Source: Candidatus Kaiserbacteria bacterium RIFCSPLOWO2_01_FULL_50_24 (GTDB taxonomy: Bacteria; Patescibacteriota; Minisyncoccia; Phycocordibacterales; UBA2100). From it: a stretch of DNA of 49,101 bases. Shown here piece after piece: positions 6,707 through 16,259 of the stretch; position 1 is the first letter of the stretch, and the number at the start of each line of letters is the position of its first letter. The notes below the pieces were generated by a model. It was not told the origin of the DNA. It made no database searches and saw only the letters and a program-made list of their open reading frames with translations. Location: NCBI GenBank assembly GCA_001783335.1, contig MFLU01000007.1, positions 1 to 49,101 on the forward strand, written 5' to 3'. A program made the translations under genes and the position numbers.

Positions 6707-8866
6707 ATGGATACCACCGTAACAGGAACTCCACCCGCAGATGGCAGAGTTGGCAACGCGCCGTTCGGGTTAGTAGGCCTCGCCGTGATTGTTCTCATAG
6801 CCGTAGCGGGATTTGTTTTTTTTGCAGTAGCGCTTGAGCGCGGGCGAACGCCCATTATGACGCCCGACCGCCTACATGCTTCGGTGGCGCTTGCCGTGTC
6901 TGCCGAAGCATACGTCAAGATGCCGGGGAGCGAGGCGTTCCAGGAAATAGTTGGAAGTGTTCCCCTTGAGGCGGGTACAGAAATAGCGACATCTCCTTCC
7001 GGGCGGGCATTCATCACCTCGCCAAACGGTGCTCTTACCGTCGTTAAAGAAAATACACACATTATTATTTCGGAGCTTGGAGCAAACGGTAATCAAACAC
7101 GGCTTACGCTTTTGGGGGGAGCACTGCGGACTCGCATAGAGCGTCTGCTCTCGGGCGACGAGTATTATACAGTGCAGTCGGGCGACATAGTAACGTCTGT
7201 CCGCGGCACTGAATTTGAGATTGAGCGCACGGGGGCGGCGACTGAAGTCACGGTAGTGCAAAGCGAGGTGGCACTTACGGCTATTGAAACGGCGGCGACC
7301 GATGGGGCAGAGAGCGTTGTATATGTCGCCTCGGGAGAAAAGATAACACTTGACGACGGCGCGCTCCTCGGTGGAGACGTTGCACAAACCAAACGCACGC
7401 TCACGAAAGAGGAGCTGGAAACGCTTATTGCAGAAAGACCCGATTTCGGCTTCATACAAAGGAGCGCCGCGCTCGGGCTTATTGACAGAAGGGCGGCGGA
7501 TGACGCTTCGGTCGTGGCTGGCGCACTGCCAGGCACGCCCCTGTACGCCTTTAAGCAATTTGTTGAATACGCGGCGGTGATGACAACCTTCGGAGAAGAC
7601 GCAAAAGCGCGACGCCATCTTGCGCGCGCGGAGAGGCGTTTGTTTGAAGCACTCGCGCTTTCCGAGAGGGGAGATCCGTCTGCCGAGCGGGCGCTTGAAA
7701 AGTATCAAGAATCGCTCTCGGATTTCCTTTCCGCCGGAAACCGTACCATAGAAAGCGATGTTCGCGAATTAATTGCGCGTTCTACGCTCGCGCACCAAGA
7801 GGTGCTAGACGCGGTTCTTGAAAAGATTCCCGAACAAGCACGCACCGCGGTATTGCACGCACAAGCGGTGTCCGAACAGGGGCACCTGGAGGCAGTGCGC
7901 GCGCTCGGCGCGGTGTCGCCGGAGAGGGCGTTTGGCGTTGCGGTGGAATCCATGGAAGCGAACATGCGCTCCGCGCAAAAAGAAAGCGTGCGACGCAACA
8001 GCGTAAGCACGTTTAATACATTGCGTCAGTATGACAGGATGACGCGCGTTGCGTCCGATATCGTGTTGGAAGAGCGTTCTCTTGACTTGAACGAGCGCTA
8101 CGCGGACGAACTGCACAGGTCGCTTACCGCCATAGAAACGCTTGATACGCTATCGCCGTCTCTTCTGCCTGGCATCACTCGTTCCGTTGACGAGGTGCGC
8201 TCGCGAAACGTCAATAGTCAGCTCGCTTCTCTCGCGCCGCTTGCGGTGGAGCGGCCGGAGCGGGCAGTTGCCGCATTTGCAAAAACAGCCGATTACTATG
8301 TGGAGCGTCTAGAAGACAAGGCGCGCCGTGGCGAAGACACGGCGGGCGAATTCTCGGCAACCGTTTCTTCATACTCGGATTTTGGCTCTGAAATAGCATC
8401 TCTCGCTCGCGCCACGAGAGGCGAAGAGGCCGCCGTGCGCGAGCTCGTACAGCGCGCGACTGCACACCACGTGGAAGTGCTTTCAGATGTGCGAGATAGG
8501 GTTCCCGAGGTAGCACAGCAGGCGATTGACAGAGCAATTTCCAACACGTCGTCAACGCAAAGAGCGGCGCCGCCCGTGCGCGCCACTGACCCAGAGGAGT
8601 TCAAGCGGGAGCGCGAGGTTGAACGTGCGAAAGAAGATATTACTCCGGAGTCGTTTGGTCTTCCCGCGTTGCCGACCGTAAGACCGAGCGTAGCGCCTGA
8701 ACAACCGAGACCGGACGTAGCACCCCAACCAACAAAACCGAATGTAGTGCCCAAGCCGGTAAAGCCGGACGCGGTACTTGAACAACCGACAAAGCCAGAC
8801 GTAGCACCCCAGATCGAGCCAGTGGGTCAGAACACATCTCAACCAGAGACGCGCACCCTGCCTTAA
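6707..8866 (+). CDS. FecR-domain protein with TM anchor and proline-rich C-terminal repeats
   Basis: 719 aa; TM near N-terminus, FecR-like GTEIATSPSGRAFITSPNG...SVRGTEFEI; KPDVAPQPTKPNVVPKPVKPD repeats. Confidence 0.75.
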   Translation: MDTTVTGTPPADGRVGNAPFGLVGLAVIVLIAVAGFVFFAVALERGRTPIMTPDRLHASVALAVSAEAYVKMPGSEAFQEIVGSVPLEAGTEIATSPSGRAFITSPNGALTVVKENTHIIISELGANGNQTRLTLLGGALRTRIERLLSGDEYYTVQSGDIVTSVRGTEFEIERTGAATEVTVVQSEVALTAIETAATDGAESVVYVASGEKITLDDGALLGGDVAQTKRTLTKEELETLIAERPDFGFIQRSAALGLIDRRAADDASVVAGALPGTPLYAFKQFVEYAAVMTTFGEDAKARRHLARAERRLFEALALSERGDPSAERALEKYQESLSDFLSAGNRTIESDVRELIARSTLAHQEVLDAVLEKIPEQARTAVLHAQAVSEQGHLEAVRALGAVSPERAFGVAVESMEANMRSAQKESVRRNSVSTFNTLRQYDRMTRVASDIVLEERSLDLNERYADELHRSLTAIETLDTLSPSLLPGITRSVDEVRSRNVNSQLASLAPLAVERPERAVAAFAKTADYYVERLEDKARRGEDTAGEFSATVSSYSDFGSEIASLARATRGEEAAVRELVQRATAHHVEVLSDVRDRVPEVAQQAIDRAISNTSSTQRAAPPVRATDPEEFKREREVERAKEDITPESFGLPALPTVRPSVAPEQPRPDVAPQPTKPNVVPKPVKPDAVLEQPTKPDVAPQIEPVGQNTSQPETRTLP

Positions 8867-11157
8867 TGTCTTTTTTTTCCGATTACCGTTATCTCGCCCT
8901 CACGGCGCTACTTATCGTCGTGTGGTTGTCTGGCACACTGCTTGACCCTCTCTTTTTCTCCCTTAAAAACCGCTCAACCGACCTTCTATTTAGAGACACC
9001 ACTCCCTTTGGCAGAGTAATTCTTATAAAAGTTGACGATGCCAGCTTAAATAAAATCGGACAATGGCCCTGGCCGCGCTCAATAATTGCTGAGCTAGTTG
9101 GACGTCTCGGGGCCGCTTCCGTTGTTGGCATTGATATCTCTCTCCAGGAGCCATCTCGTTTTGGTGCAGAGGACGATCTCGTGCTTGCTGACGCTCTAAA
9201 AAACAGCCTCGTCCCTATAGTTCTCCCGTCATTTTACGCCGAATCGCAGGTGGCGTATCCGCTTGAAGTTTTTGGCGCGTGGCATGGTTTCTCTAATGTT
9301 CCTGTTGATGGTGACGGTGTAGTCCGCCACACGTACTCCGAACGCGCGTCAGTTTCTAGTTTTTCGTACACAGTTGCGTCGCTGTATTACGCAGACGAAA
9401 AAGCGACACTGCCGGATAAGACGCGCCGCATTCATTTTCATGGCCGCAATACCACGTACCCAAGCGTTTCTTTTATAGACGTGCTGGAAGGCAACATACC
9501 GGAAGATGTATTCAAGGGGCGCATCGTGCTTGTGGGAGTAACCGCGAGCGGTCTCGGTACGTTTTTGAATACTCCTTTCGGGCTCATGAGCGCCCTTGAG
9601 ATACAGGCCAATGCGGTTGATACATTTGTAGAAAAAACATACTACACATCTTCTCGCGCTCTTGATGCCGGCATAATCGTCCTCATGACGATTCTGGGAG
9701 GATGCGTGTCGCTCTTTGCGCGCCGCATTTTTCATGTGGCGGGCGCGCTCGTGGGTGTTCTTGCGCTGTACTCGGCAAGCGCGTTGGTGCTTTTTGAAAA
9801 CCACATCGTCGTTGACGTGTTCTATCCGCCCATTGTGATGTTCGGCACCGTCCTTATTGCAACGACCTATCAGTACGCAATCACGTTGCGGCGGGAGCAA
9901 ACGCTTCGCCGCTCCTTTGACGCGCTCAATTCTATGGTTGCGAGCATGACAGAAGGAGTGGTGATGGTAGATAAGGATAAGCGTGTGGTGGTTTACAATC
10001 CGCAAGCGGAGCGTCTGCTTGGGGTACATCACCCGCAAACGCTCGCCTTTTCCGACATTGTTCGCGTATTGAAAGAGTACGCTGATATTGAGAGAATCAT
10101 TGATTCCATCCTAGGGGAGGGGAAGGTGCACTCGTTTCGGGACGCACGCATCGGCGACCATTTCTTCCAAGTGGTGATGGCTCCCGTCTCCTCGCGCGCG
10201 GCAGTTGATGGCGCCGTCATTCTTTTTCACGATATTACCGACGAGAAAGAAATAGAGCGCGTGCGCGAGGACTTCACTTCCATGCTCGTACACGAGCTTC
10301 ACTCGCCACTTGACGTTATGCGCAAAATGGCGGAAGTTCTTGCGGCGCCCACTGCGTCTTTGAAGAAAGAGCGGCGTGGGCAATACATGACGCAAATTAG
10401 CGAGAACGCGACCCGTATGCTCTCTCTGGTGAATGACCTATTGGACGTCGCAAAGATGGAGGCGGGAAAATTTGAGCTCAAAAAAGAAAATGCAGACATT
10501 AGGGCGGTTTTCGGAGATCGTTTCGCGTTTTACGCGCTCCTCGCGGGAAGCATACGATTGGAATACCACGTTGATGAAACGGTGCCGCGCGCGTTTTCAT
10601 TTGACCCACAGCGTATCGCGCAGGTGCTCAATAATCTTCTTTCAAACGCGATTAAGTTCACCCCCACACCTATTCCTCACGGCGTTACCGTAAATGAAAA
10701 AAGTAACGATACCAACAGCGCCCTCAAAAATCATGTAAGGACGCTGGATGGAATAGGTGTGAGCTCGCAAAGCGAGCGGGGGTTCACCAAACAAAGAGGG
10801 GACATCGTGGCAGACGTGTATCTGTGTAACACGCGCCTTCCAAAGAAAAGCAAGCACGGCGCGCCAGTGTACTGGTTTGCCGACAGCGCGCGTGAGCCTC
10901 AAGCCGCGCATTGTGTCGTTGAGATATTTAACAGTGGTAGCACGGTGGCGAGAGAAGATATACCTCGTTTGTTTGACAAATTCCGGCAATTTGAAGCCGC
11001 GATGAGGAGTACCAAGAAAGGCACGGGTCTCGGCCTTGCGATCGTGCGCGGTATTGTGGAAGAACACGGTGGGGTAGTCGGCGCCGCCTCAAACGCAGAA
11101 GGCACGAGTTTCCTGTTCAGCATCCCCGGGGCATCTGATATACTCTCGGCGGTTTAA
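8866..11157 (+). CDS. CHASE2-PAS-type sensor histidine kinase with unusual insertion in the ATPase domain
   Basis: 763 aa; CHASE2-like DLLFRDTTPFGRVILIKVDDASLNKIGQWPWPR, H box FTSMLVHELHSPLDVMRKM, N box NNLLSNAIKFTP, G2 GTGLGLAIVRGIVEEHGG. Confidence 0.85.
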   Translation: MSFFSDYRYLALTALLIVVWLSGTLLDPLFFSLKNRSTDLLFRDTTPFGRVILIKVDDASLNKIGQWPWPRSIIAELVGRLGAASVVGIDISLQEPSRFGAEDDLVLADALKNSLVPIVLPSFYAESQVAYPLEVFGAWHGFSNVPVDGDGVVRHTYSERASVSSFSYTVASLYYADEKATLPDKTRRIHFHGRNTTYPSVSFIDVLEGNIPEDVFKGRIVLVGVTASGLGTFLNTPFGLMSALEIQANAVDTFVEKTYYTSSRALDAGIIVLMTILGGCVSLFARRIFHVAGALVGVLALYSASALVLFENHIVVDVFYPPIVMFGTVLIATTYQYAITLRREQTLRRSFDALNSMVASMTEGVVMVDKDKRVVVYNPQAERLLGVHHPQTLAFSDIVRVLKEYADIERIIDSILGEGKVHSFRDARIGDHFFQVVMAPVSSRAAVDGAVILFHDITDEKEIERVREDFTSMLVHELHSPLDVMRKMAEVLAAPTASLKKERRGQYMTQISENATRMLSLVNDLLDVAKMEAGKFELKKENADIRAVFGDRFAFYALLAGSIRLEYHVDETVPRAFSFDPQRIAQVLNNLLSNAIKFTPTPIPHGVTVNEKSNDTNSALKNHVRTLDGIGVSSQSERGFTKQRGDIVADVYLCNTRLPKKSKHGAPVYWFADSAREPQAAHCVVEIFNSGSTVAREDIPRLFDKFRQFEAAMRSTKKGTGLGLAIVRGIVEEHGGVVGAASNAEGTSFLFSIPGASDILSAV

Positions 11158-11200
11158 TTGGAAGCGGGCCGAATCTGTATATATTTGTGATTTGCTCGGC

Positions 11201-11275
11201 TGGTTATATCGACTTCGTAAGTCGATAGGGGTTCATGGTTGGTTATATCGACTTCGTAAGTCGATAGGGGTTCAT
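11201..11275. repeat. Two tandem 36-bp direct repeats, each with a hairpin
   Basis: tggttatatcgacttcgtaagtcgataggggttcat at 11201-11236 and 11240-11275, identical. Confidence 0.9.
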
Positions 11276-11436
11276 TCGGTCCGTCAAAGTCCTCCGTTTA
11301 TTGGCGTGTGATACCCCGTAGCGAGCTTAGGGGATACACACTAAACAGAATCGGCGGAGTGAGCCGCGAGTGTGCGGAGCGGCGCAAGACCTTTGGAGCA
11401 TGGCAGAGAAAAGTGAAATATGCTATCCTGTTGTGT

Positions 11437-11727
11437 ATGACTAAGTCAACGTATGTTAAACAACTGAAAGATGTCGTTTTCAAGTTCGATCCACAGGGCT
11501 CGAACCGATATTTTCTATTTGGTTCCTCTGTTCGAAAAAAAAAGTTCCATGATATTGATCTTGGCATTGTGGGCAACAAGAAATCGCGGAAGAATATCTC
11601 TGAACTACGCGACAGATTTTATGACTCGCGTATTCCGTACAAAATTGACGTCGTAGATTTTGATGCCGCCGACAGTGAATTTCGGGAACATGTACTGCAT
11701 AACGAACCTGTCGTATGGATACTGTAG
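11437..11727 (+). CDS. MNT-type minimal nucleotidyltransferase
   Basis: MTKSTYVKQLKD...YFLFGSSVRKKKFHDIDLGIVG...KIDVVDFD: G-S-x(n)-D-x-D nucleotidyltransferase signature; internal start chosen within the 139-aa ORF. Confidence 0.75.
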   Translation: MTKSTYVKQLKDVVFKFDPQGSNRYFLFGSSVRKKKFHDIDLGIVGNKKSRKNISELRDRFYDSRIPYKIDVVDFDAADSEFREHVLHNEPVVWIL

Positions 11728-12113
11728 CCGCCCGCACGAGAGCGCGTTTTTCGAAAGCGATTGTGGCGCTCACAAAAGCTGCCGCGCTCGGCGCACTGCC
11801 GGAACACGCCGAGAGGGATGCGGTACTTCTGCGATTTGAATTAGCCGCTGAACTCATGCCAAAAACTCTTCAACGTCTTCTAAGTGAGCGCGGTGCTGAC
11901 GTTATACTGCCGAAAGATGTGGTGCGTGCCGCGCGAGCAGCGGATCTCGCAGACGAGGAAATGGCCGAGACGCTACTTGCCATCGTGGATGACAGGAACA
12001 GAATGGTTCATGATTACGGCGAGAAGTTTGCAGATGAACTATATGAGCGCGTAAAGAGCACATATGTACAAACCCTAAGGGGTCTTCTACAGCGCATGGA
12101 GCCGAAGGCGTGA
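11715..12113 (+). CDS. HEPN-domain protein, partner of MNT
   Basis: 132 aa; RNRMVHDYGEKFADELYERV with Rx4H HEPN motif; overlaps upstream MNT gene by 13 nt. Confidence 0.8.
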   Translation: MDTVAARTRARFSKAIVALTKAAALGALPEHAERDAVLLRFELAAELMPKTLQRLLSERGADVILPKDVVRAARAADLADEEMAETLLAIVDDRNRMVHDYGEKFADELYERVKSTYVQTLRGLLQRMEPKA

Positions 12114-12215
12114 CCTCAACGTCTGCTATTGCCGAAGAAATTATATAGGAAAACGGTGCCTGTCCCCGAATCCTATTCGCAGATGTGGTGTTGCCAAGTA
12201 TTGAAACATTGCGCG

Positions 12216-12240
12216 GGAATGGTGCCATTGGCACCATTCC
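12216..12240. terminator. Convergent terminator-like hairpin
   Basis: ggaatggtgcc-att-ggcaccattcc between the + HEPN gene and the - secreted gene. Confidence 0.55.
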
Positions 12241-12293
12241 TCTATTCTTTTCTCTCCTTGTTCTCTCTACTAACCACTCCCTACTAACTAGCC

Positions 12294-13400
12294 CTAAATC
12301 TCCCGCCACACAGGGATAATATTTATGGTTACGGAATCCGTTTTTGTTTCGCCGCCTGCTCTCGCGCACGTAATAGTGTATATTTGTTGTTCAACTATAT
12401 TTTCCGCCTCGGAGCGGCCCGCAAGATCGGTGGAGATAGGAGTTCCCGAGCGGCGTATGACGCATGATTGAGAACTTCTGGAACCCCATTCGACGGTGGA
12501 TGAGTCTCCTTGCCGCACAAGGCGCGGAGTCGCATCTATCCATACGTCATGGTCCTGCACTCCTCCCTCACCGCCGCTATCTCCAGAAAGTGCTTCCGTT
12601 TCCCTAGCACTGCACGATGCCGTTTGGCACGGACCGGCCGGTTGCGATGTTGGGTCCGCGACCCATACCCGAGTGGTTGTGCATGATCGCCTTTTTTTCC
12701 CGGAAGACTTGCATGTGCGCTTCTCCTCCCAGTGGCCGTTGCCTCCGGTTTGATTTATCACTCTATCACCCACGACAGTTTGCGTCGTTCCACCTGAACT
12801 ACCGCCAGAACCAGAAGAAGAACCTCCGCTACTGCCTCCACTACTCATATTCACGGGATTGTAAGAAGGGTTGGTATACGACCACGTGTCGGACTGCGCC
12901 CCCGTTAGACCGCCACTCTGGTTAGATATAGTAACCTGCACTGACCGTCCTCCAACCATGGTATATCCCGTTGTAACGAATGTATTGTAATTAGAAGTAA
13001 CTCCCGAAACAACTAAACCATTCGCATATGTGAGAGTGATGCCTCCAGATACCGAAGCTTTAAGATTGGTGACAGAAGAAGGAAGAACGGTATACGTGCC
13101 GGTTACAGAGCCGCTTGAGCTTGTGTAGTTACTTGAGTTTGCGCTATAGACATTGCCGCCGCTTTTTGCTGTTTGGACCGTTGCGCTCGTGTAGCATCCA
13201 CACGCATTTTGAGCGACATAGCTGTTGTATGCGGATTGGGTGGAACTGGTGGAGCCGGAAGAGCCGGAACTTGAGGAGCCCGAGCTTGATGAGCTTGAAC
13301 CCCCGGAGAACGTCACATGCGGGAAAGCTATCGCCAACGCCACAAGTACAAGCGTGATAATACCAACGTTCAGTTCAAGTTTTTGGCTATACGTTTTCAT
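12294..13400 (-). CDS. Secreted/anchored Ser/Gly-rich protein with C-terminal Ig-like domain
   Basis: Signal-anchor near N-terminus (VGIITLVLVALAIAFPHVTFS), poly-Ser/Gly linkers, C-terminal TITCARAGGETKTDSVTINIIPVWREI. Confidence 0.65.
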   Translation of the reverse strand: MKTYSQKLELNVGIITLVLVALAIAFPHVTFSGGSSSSSSGSSSSGSSGSTSSTQSAYNSYVAQNACGCYTSATVQTAKSGGNVYSANSSNYTSSSGSVTGTYTVLPSSVTNLKASVSGGITLTYANGLVVSGVTSNYNTFVTTGYTMVGGRSVQVTISNQSGGLTGAQSDTWSYTNPSYNPVNMSSGGSSGGSSSGSGGSSGGTTQTVVGDRVINQTGGNGHWEEKRTCKSSGKKRRSCTTTRVWVADPTSQPAGPCQTASCSARETEALSGDSGGEGGVQDHDVWIDATPRLVRQGDSSTVEWGSRSSQSCVIRRSGTPISTDLAGRSEAENIVEQQIYTITCARAGGETKTDSVTINIIPVWREI

Positions 13401-13418
13401 GTTCCATTGCATAGATTT

Positions 13419-14543
13419 TTATGGTCTCCAGTCGGTAAGAGTCGTTAGCAACGGATCATAAATTGAAAGATCAGTCGAGACCGAACTTAACGATAGTGTT
13501 TCAATACTGTAAAAAGCAATACGAAATAGAGGAGAAGAACCCGGTGCAAGCTCATCGGTGATATCGGTAAGAATAGCCAACATTGATGAGTCCGGTGATA
13601 TAGTTGGCCACAATCCCGGGACAGGAATCACTCCGCGTAACGTTACAGTTGGTTTATTCCAATCCAAGACGCGCAAAAGAGTCACCGTGCCGCTCTCGGG
13701 CGTGCTCCACGCTATTATGGTTTTGTCATCCGAGAGATCAATCATTGAGCCACTTGTTATAGTACCCATCGTTCCCCACAGCTTGTCCGAAGTGTTCGTA
13801 TCAATGTTGTGTATGTAGAGTCCATCGTTATACAAAAAGATAAAGCGGTTTGAATCTACCCATTGAGGATATATACCTTGTGTTGCTCTCACTGTTCCGC
13901 CGCCAAGAGGCACATAGATGATTTCCCATGAGTCCGGTCGTGTGCCGGGTAATTTCTCAACCGCTATACTCATGTAGAGAATGTCGCCCGTATCTGATAC
14001 GACCGGAGCCCATTTGAATTCTGGGCCGTCCGAGACCATAGTCCCGGCACGTAATATATCAATAACAGATTGAAAGTCGGTGGCTGTAGATAGATTAGAT
14101 TGATACACTCGCGGAGCGCTTAGAGTCGTCGCGGTGTCAGTTATGTGTAACTCTTTTCCGAGAAAAACTGCCCAACGGCTGTCTGACGAAAATCGGTATT
14201 GTTCTGTAAACGGGTGCTCCACTCCAACGAGATTGTCAGCTGGAACATATGAAAACCCACCACGTGTTGCCTCGTACGTGGCTGGAAAAATCCCAGCAAA
14301 CTCGTTTGGCATCGGGGGCACCGGTGCAAGTGAAAGCACCAGCAATCCTTCCGGCGCTTGCGCGAATCGCTTTCCCTCTTCGGAAATGCCCAAAAATCCT
14401 GTGATACTGCTGTAACCGCCCGCAAATACCACGACTAAGATGATGAGGGCGACCGCTGCAAGAACGAGCTTGAGAAGACTGTGCGTACCACCTGCGGGAG
14501 GAGGTTGCACTGGCTGTTTTATCCCGAGAGATTGCGACTCCAT
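13419..14543 (-). CDS. TM-anchored TolB-like beta-propeller protein
   Basis: 374 aa; one N-terminal TM, repeating DSRWAVF / DTGDILYMS / SPDSSMLAILTD propeller-like blades. Confidence 0.55.
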   Translation of the reverse strand: MESQSLGIKQPVQPPPAGGTHSLLKLVLAAVALIILVVVFAGGYSSITGFLGISEEGKRFAQAPEGLLVLSLAPVPPMPNEFAGIFPATYEATRGGFSYVPADNLVGVEHPFTEQYRFSSDSRWAVFLGKELHITDTATTLSAPRVYQSNLSTATDFQSVIDILRAGTMVSDGPEFKWAPVVSDTGDILYMSIAVEKLPGTRPDSWEIIYVPLGGGTVRATQGIYPQWVDSNRFIFLYNDGLYIHNIDTNTSDKLWGTMGTITSGSMIDLSDDKTIIAWSTPESGTVTLLRVLDWNKPTVTLRGVIPVPGLWPTISPDSSMLAILTDITDELAPGSSPLFRIAFYSIETLSLSSVSTDLSIYDPLLTTLTDWRP

Positions 14544-14677
14544 TCAACCAGTATAATAGGCAATTGAGGATTTTTATATGAGAGGTTGTTGATAACTGTG
14601 GGTATATTTTTTCTTGTTATGTAACTGCGCACGGAGGCGAGTGTTGCGTGGGAGCCGATGAGCCACAAAAAAGTTAA

Positions 14678-14707
14678 GAGGCTCGCACGACGCATCGTGC
14701 GAGCCTC
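14678..14707 (-). terminator. Strong terminator hairpin
   Basis: gaggctcgcacga-cgca-tcgtgcgagcctc; minus strand followed by ttaactttttt. Confidence 0.7.
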
Positions 14708-14741
14708 CTGATCGGTTTGCAAATCCAATCTCGGTCGCAGA

Positions 14742-15164
14742 CTATGCGGACGGTCCGAGGCCCGGACAAATCGGTGTGAACGACTCCGGCCACCGGAACG
14801 GGCAGAGTAGAGCGGTCTTGCCGACCAGTCTCTTCCAGTCCGCATACAGCGGACCGACGTACGCTGCTGCGGGCTCAATGTCCGGCACAAGCCATCTTGT
14901 GGTCCCGCCGTCTGACAGGTCGCAATCCACGGTGACGAAATCGTACCCGATGCCCGTTTTCGGATCGATAACCCCCCTCCTTTCATCCACATCGCAAGTG
15001 AGGAGGATGGGCTGGAGCCGGATTAGTTCTTCGAGCCCAACCGTTGAGCCGTTCGCGATCAGCACCTGCTGTCGCGGCAGGTTCGCCACGAATATTCCCG
15101 TGATTATTCCCGCGATTGTCGCCAAGAAAAAGGCGGCAAGCACACTCTTCATAGTGTGCGTCAT
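14742..15164 (-). CDS. Small exported/anchored protein
   Basis: MTHTMKSVLAAFFLATIAGIITGIFVANL...; gggag SD just upstream of this internal start. Confidence 0.5.
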   Translation of the reverse strand: MTHTMKSVLAAFFLATIAGIITGIFVANLPRQQVLIANGSTVGLEELIRLQPILLTCDVDERRGVIDPKTGIGYDFVTVDCDLSDGGTTRWLVPDIEPAAAYVGPLYADWKRLVGKTALLCPFRWPESFTPICPGLGPSA

Positions 15165-15327
15165 TGGGTTCTCCCTTTTTTGCACCGTTGTGCCCAGCCC
15201 ATTCAGACTGGGATTTCTACCCTTAATCATACATCCGATTACTACGCTTGTCAATCCCAGTTGTCGCGAGTCGTCGCGAGCCCCGCTAGAAATGGGAGCG
15301 GCCGGGACACGTATGCCTCGGCCGCCT

Positions 15328-16107
15328 TTAGGCACCTGCCCCAAGAATACGCTCTGCAAGTTCCCGATTTTGCGTGTCCACCGTCTTCTCGGATGGGTCT
15401 AGTTCATACGGCTCGCCGAAAGAAATGCTCATCACATTTCCCCTAAGCAGTAACCATAGATACCCAAGAGGTCTTAGTTTTTTCTCCGAGCCGAGAAAGC
15501 TGACGTATGCAGGCAATATGCGTGCGTGCGCTAACCGAACCAAGCGCAAGAGTTCTGCATTCTCGAACTCTGCGATTCGCCGCTCACCCCTCACTGCGAA
15601 AGACGCGCCGCATACCGTTAAGTCACCTTCCGGGTAGCAGACGACCACGCCGTATCCTTTCAGTATGGCGAGCGCCCGCTTTACGCTGTCGGCCGTAAGA
15701 GCTTTCTTGCGCGCTGACTCACGGACGCCATCATTCAAGAGTTTCCTACAGACAGGCAGGCAGTACAGCAGGTGGAACATAAACCGCAGTCCGCGCGGGA
15801 GAATGTCCTCACGCGCAATGCTCCATGGCATCGCGCGCTCTTCCCATAGACATTGTGGCCAAGATACCGCAACCGGAAGCCACAGCGTTTCGAGCCATGA
15901 CGGGTGGTTTGCCGCAATGAGAAACCTCCCTTCCGCGACCGCGCGCTCTAGTCGCTCACGCCCCTCAATACGGACATAGCCGAGCCGCACGAGCAAACGG
16001 AATACGAGCGCTATGAATGTCACAATCGTCCAGCGCCCGAGGACGTTTAACGTTCTATTTCGCCGCCAGACAGGAGTCCGGCGGCCACGCATACTCTGTG
16101 TGGTCAT
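15328..16107 (-). CDS. PlsC-like 1-acylglycerol-3-phosphate acyltransferase
   Basis: 259 aa; AANHPSWLETLWLPVAV (HX4E variant of HX4D) and VVVCYPEGDLT. Confidence 0.7.
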   Translation of the reverse strand: MTTQSMRGRRTPVWRRNRTLNVLGRWTIVTFIALVFRLLVRLGYVRIEGRERLERAVAEGRFLIAANHPSWLETLWLPVAVSWPQCLWEERAMPWSIAREDILPRGLRFMFHLLYCLPVCRKLLNDGVRESARKKALTADSVKRALAILKGYGVVVCYPEGDLTVCGASFAVRGERRIAEFENAELLRLVRLAHARILPAYVSFLGSEKKLRPLGYLWLLLRGNVMSISFGEPYELDPSEKTVDTQNRELAERILGAGA

Positions 16108-16259
16108 GTGGTCCTCCTTTTCTGGTCCAACGCAATCCTACTATACGAAACGCTTCTGCTCAATAAAACGGATCATACGCAAAAGTGGTAGTGTAGTAGT
16201 TCGTCATCGAGCGCAGCGAAGCAATTCGGAATAGTGTCGTACTAACTTAGAACCTCACT

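Noticed and set aside
6872-7708. 278-aa minus-strand ORF
   Set aside because: Shadow ORF antisense to the FecR-domain gene; Cys/Arg-rich translation without domain signatures
9349-10038. 229-aa minus-strand ORF
   Set aside because: Antisense shadow of the CHASE2 kinase gene
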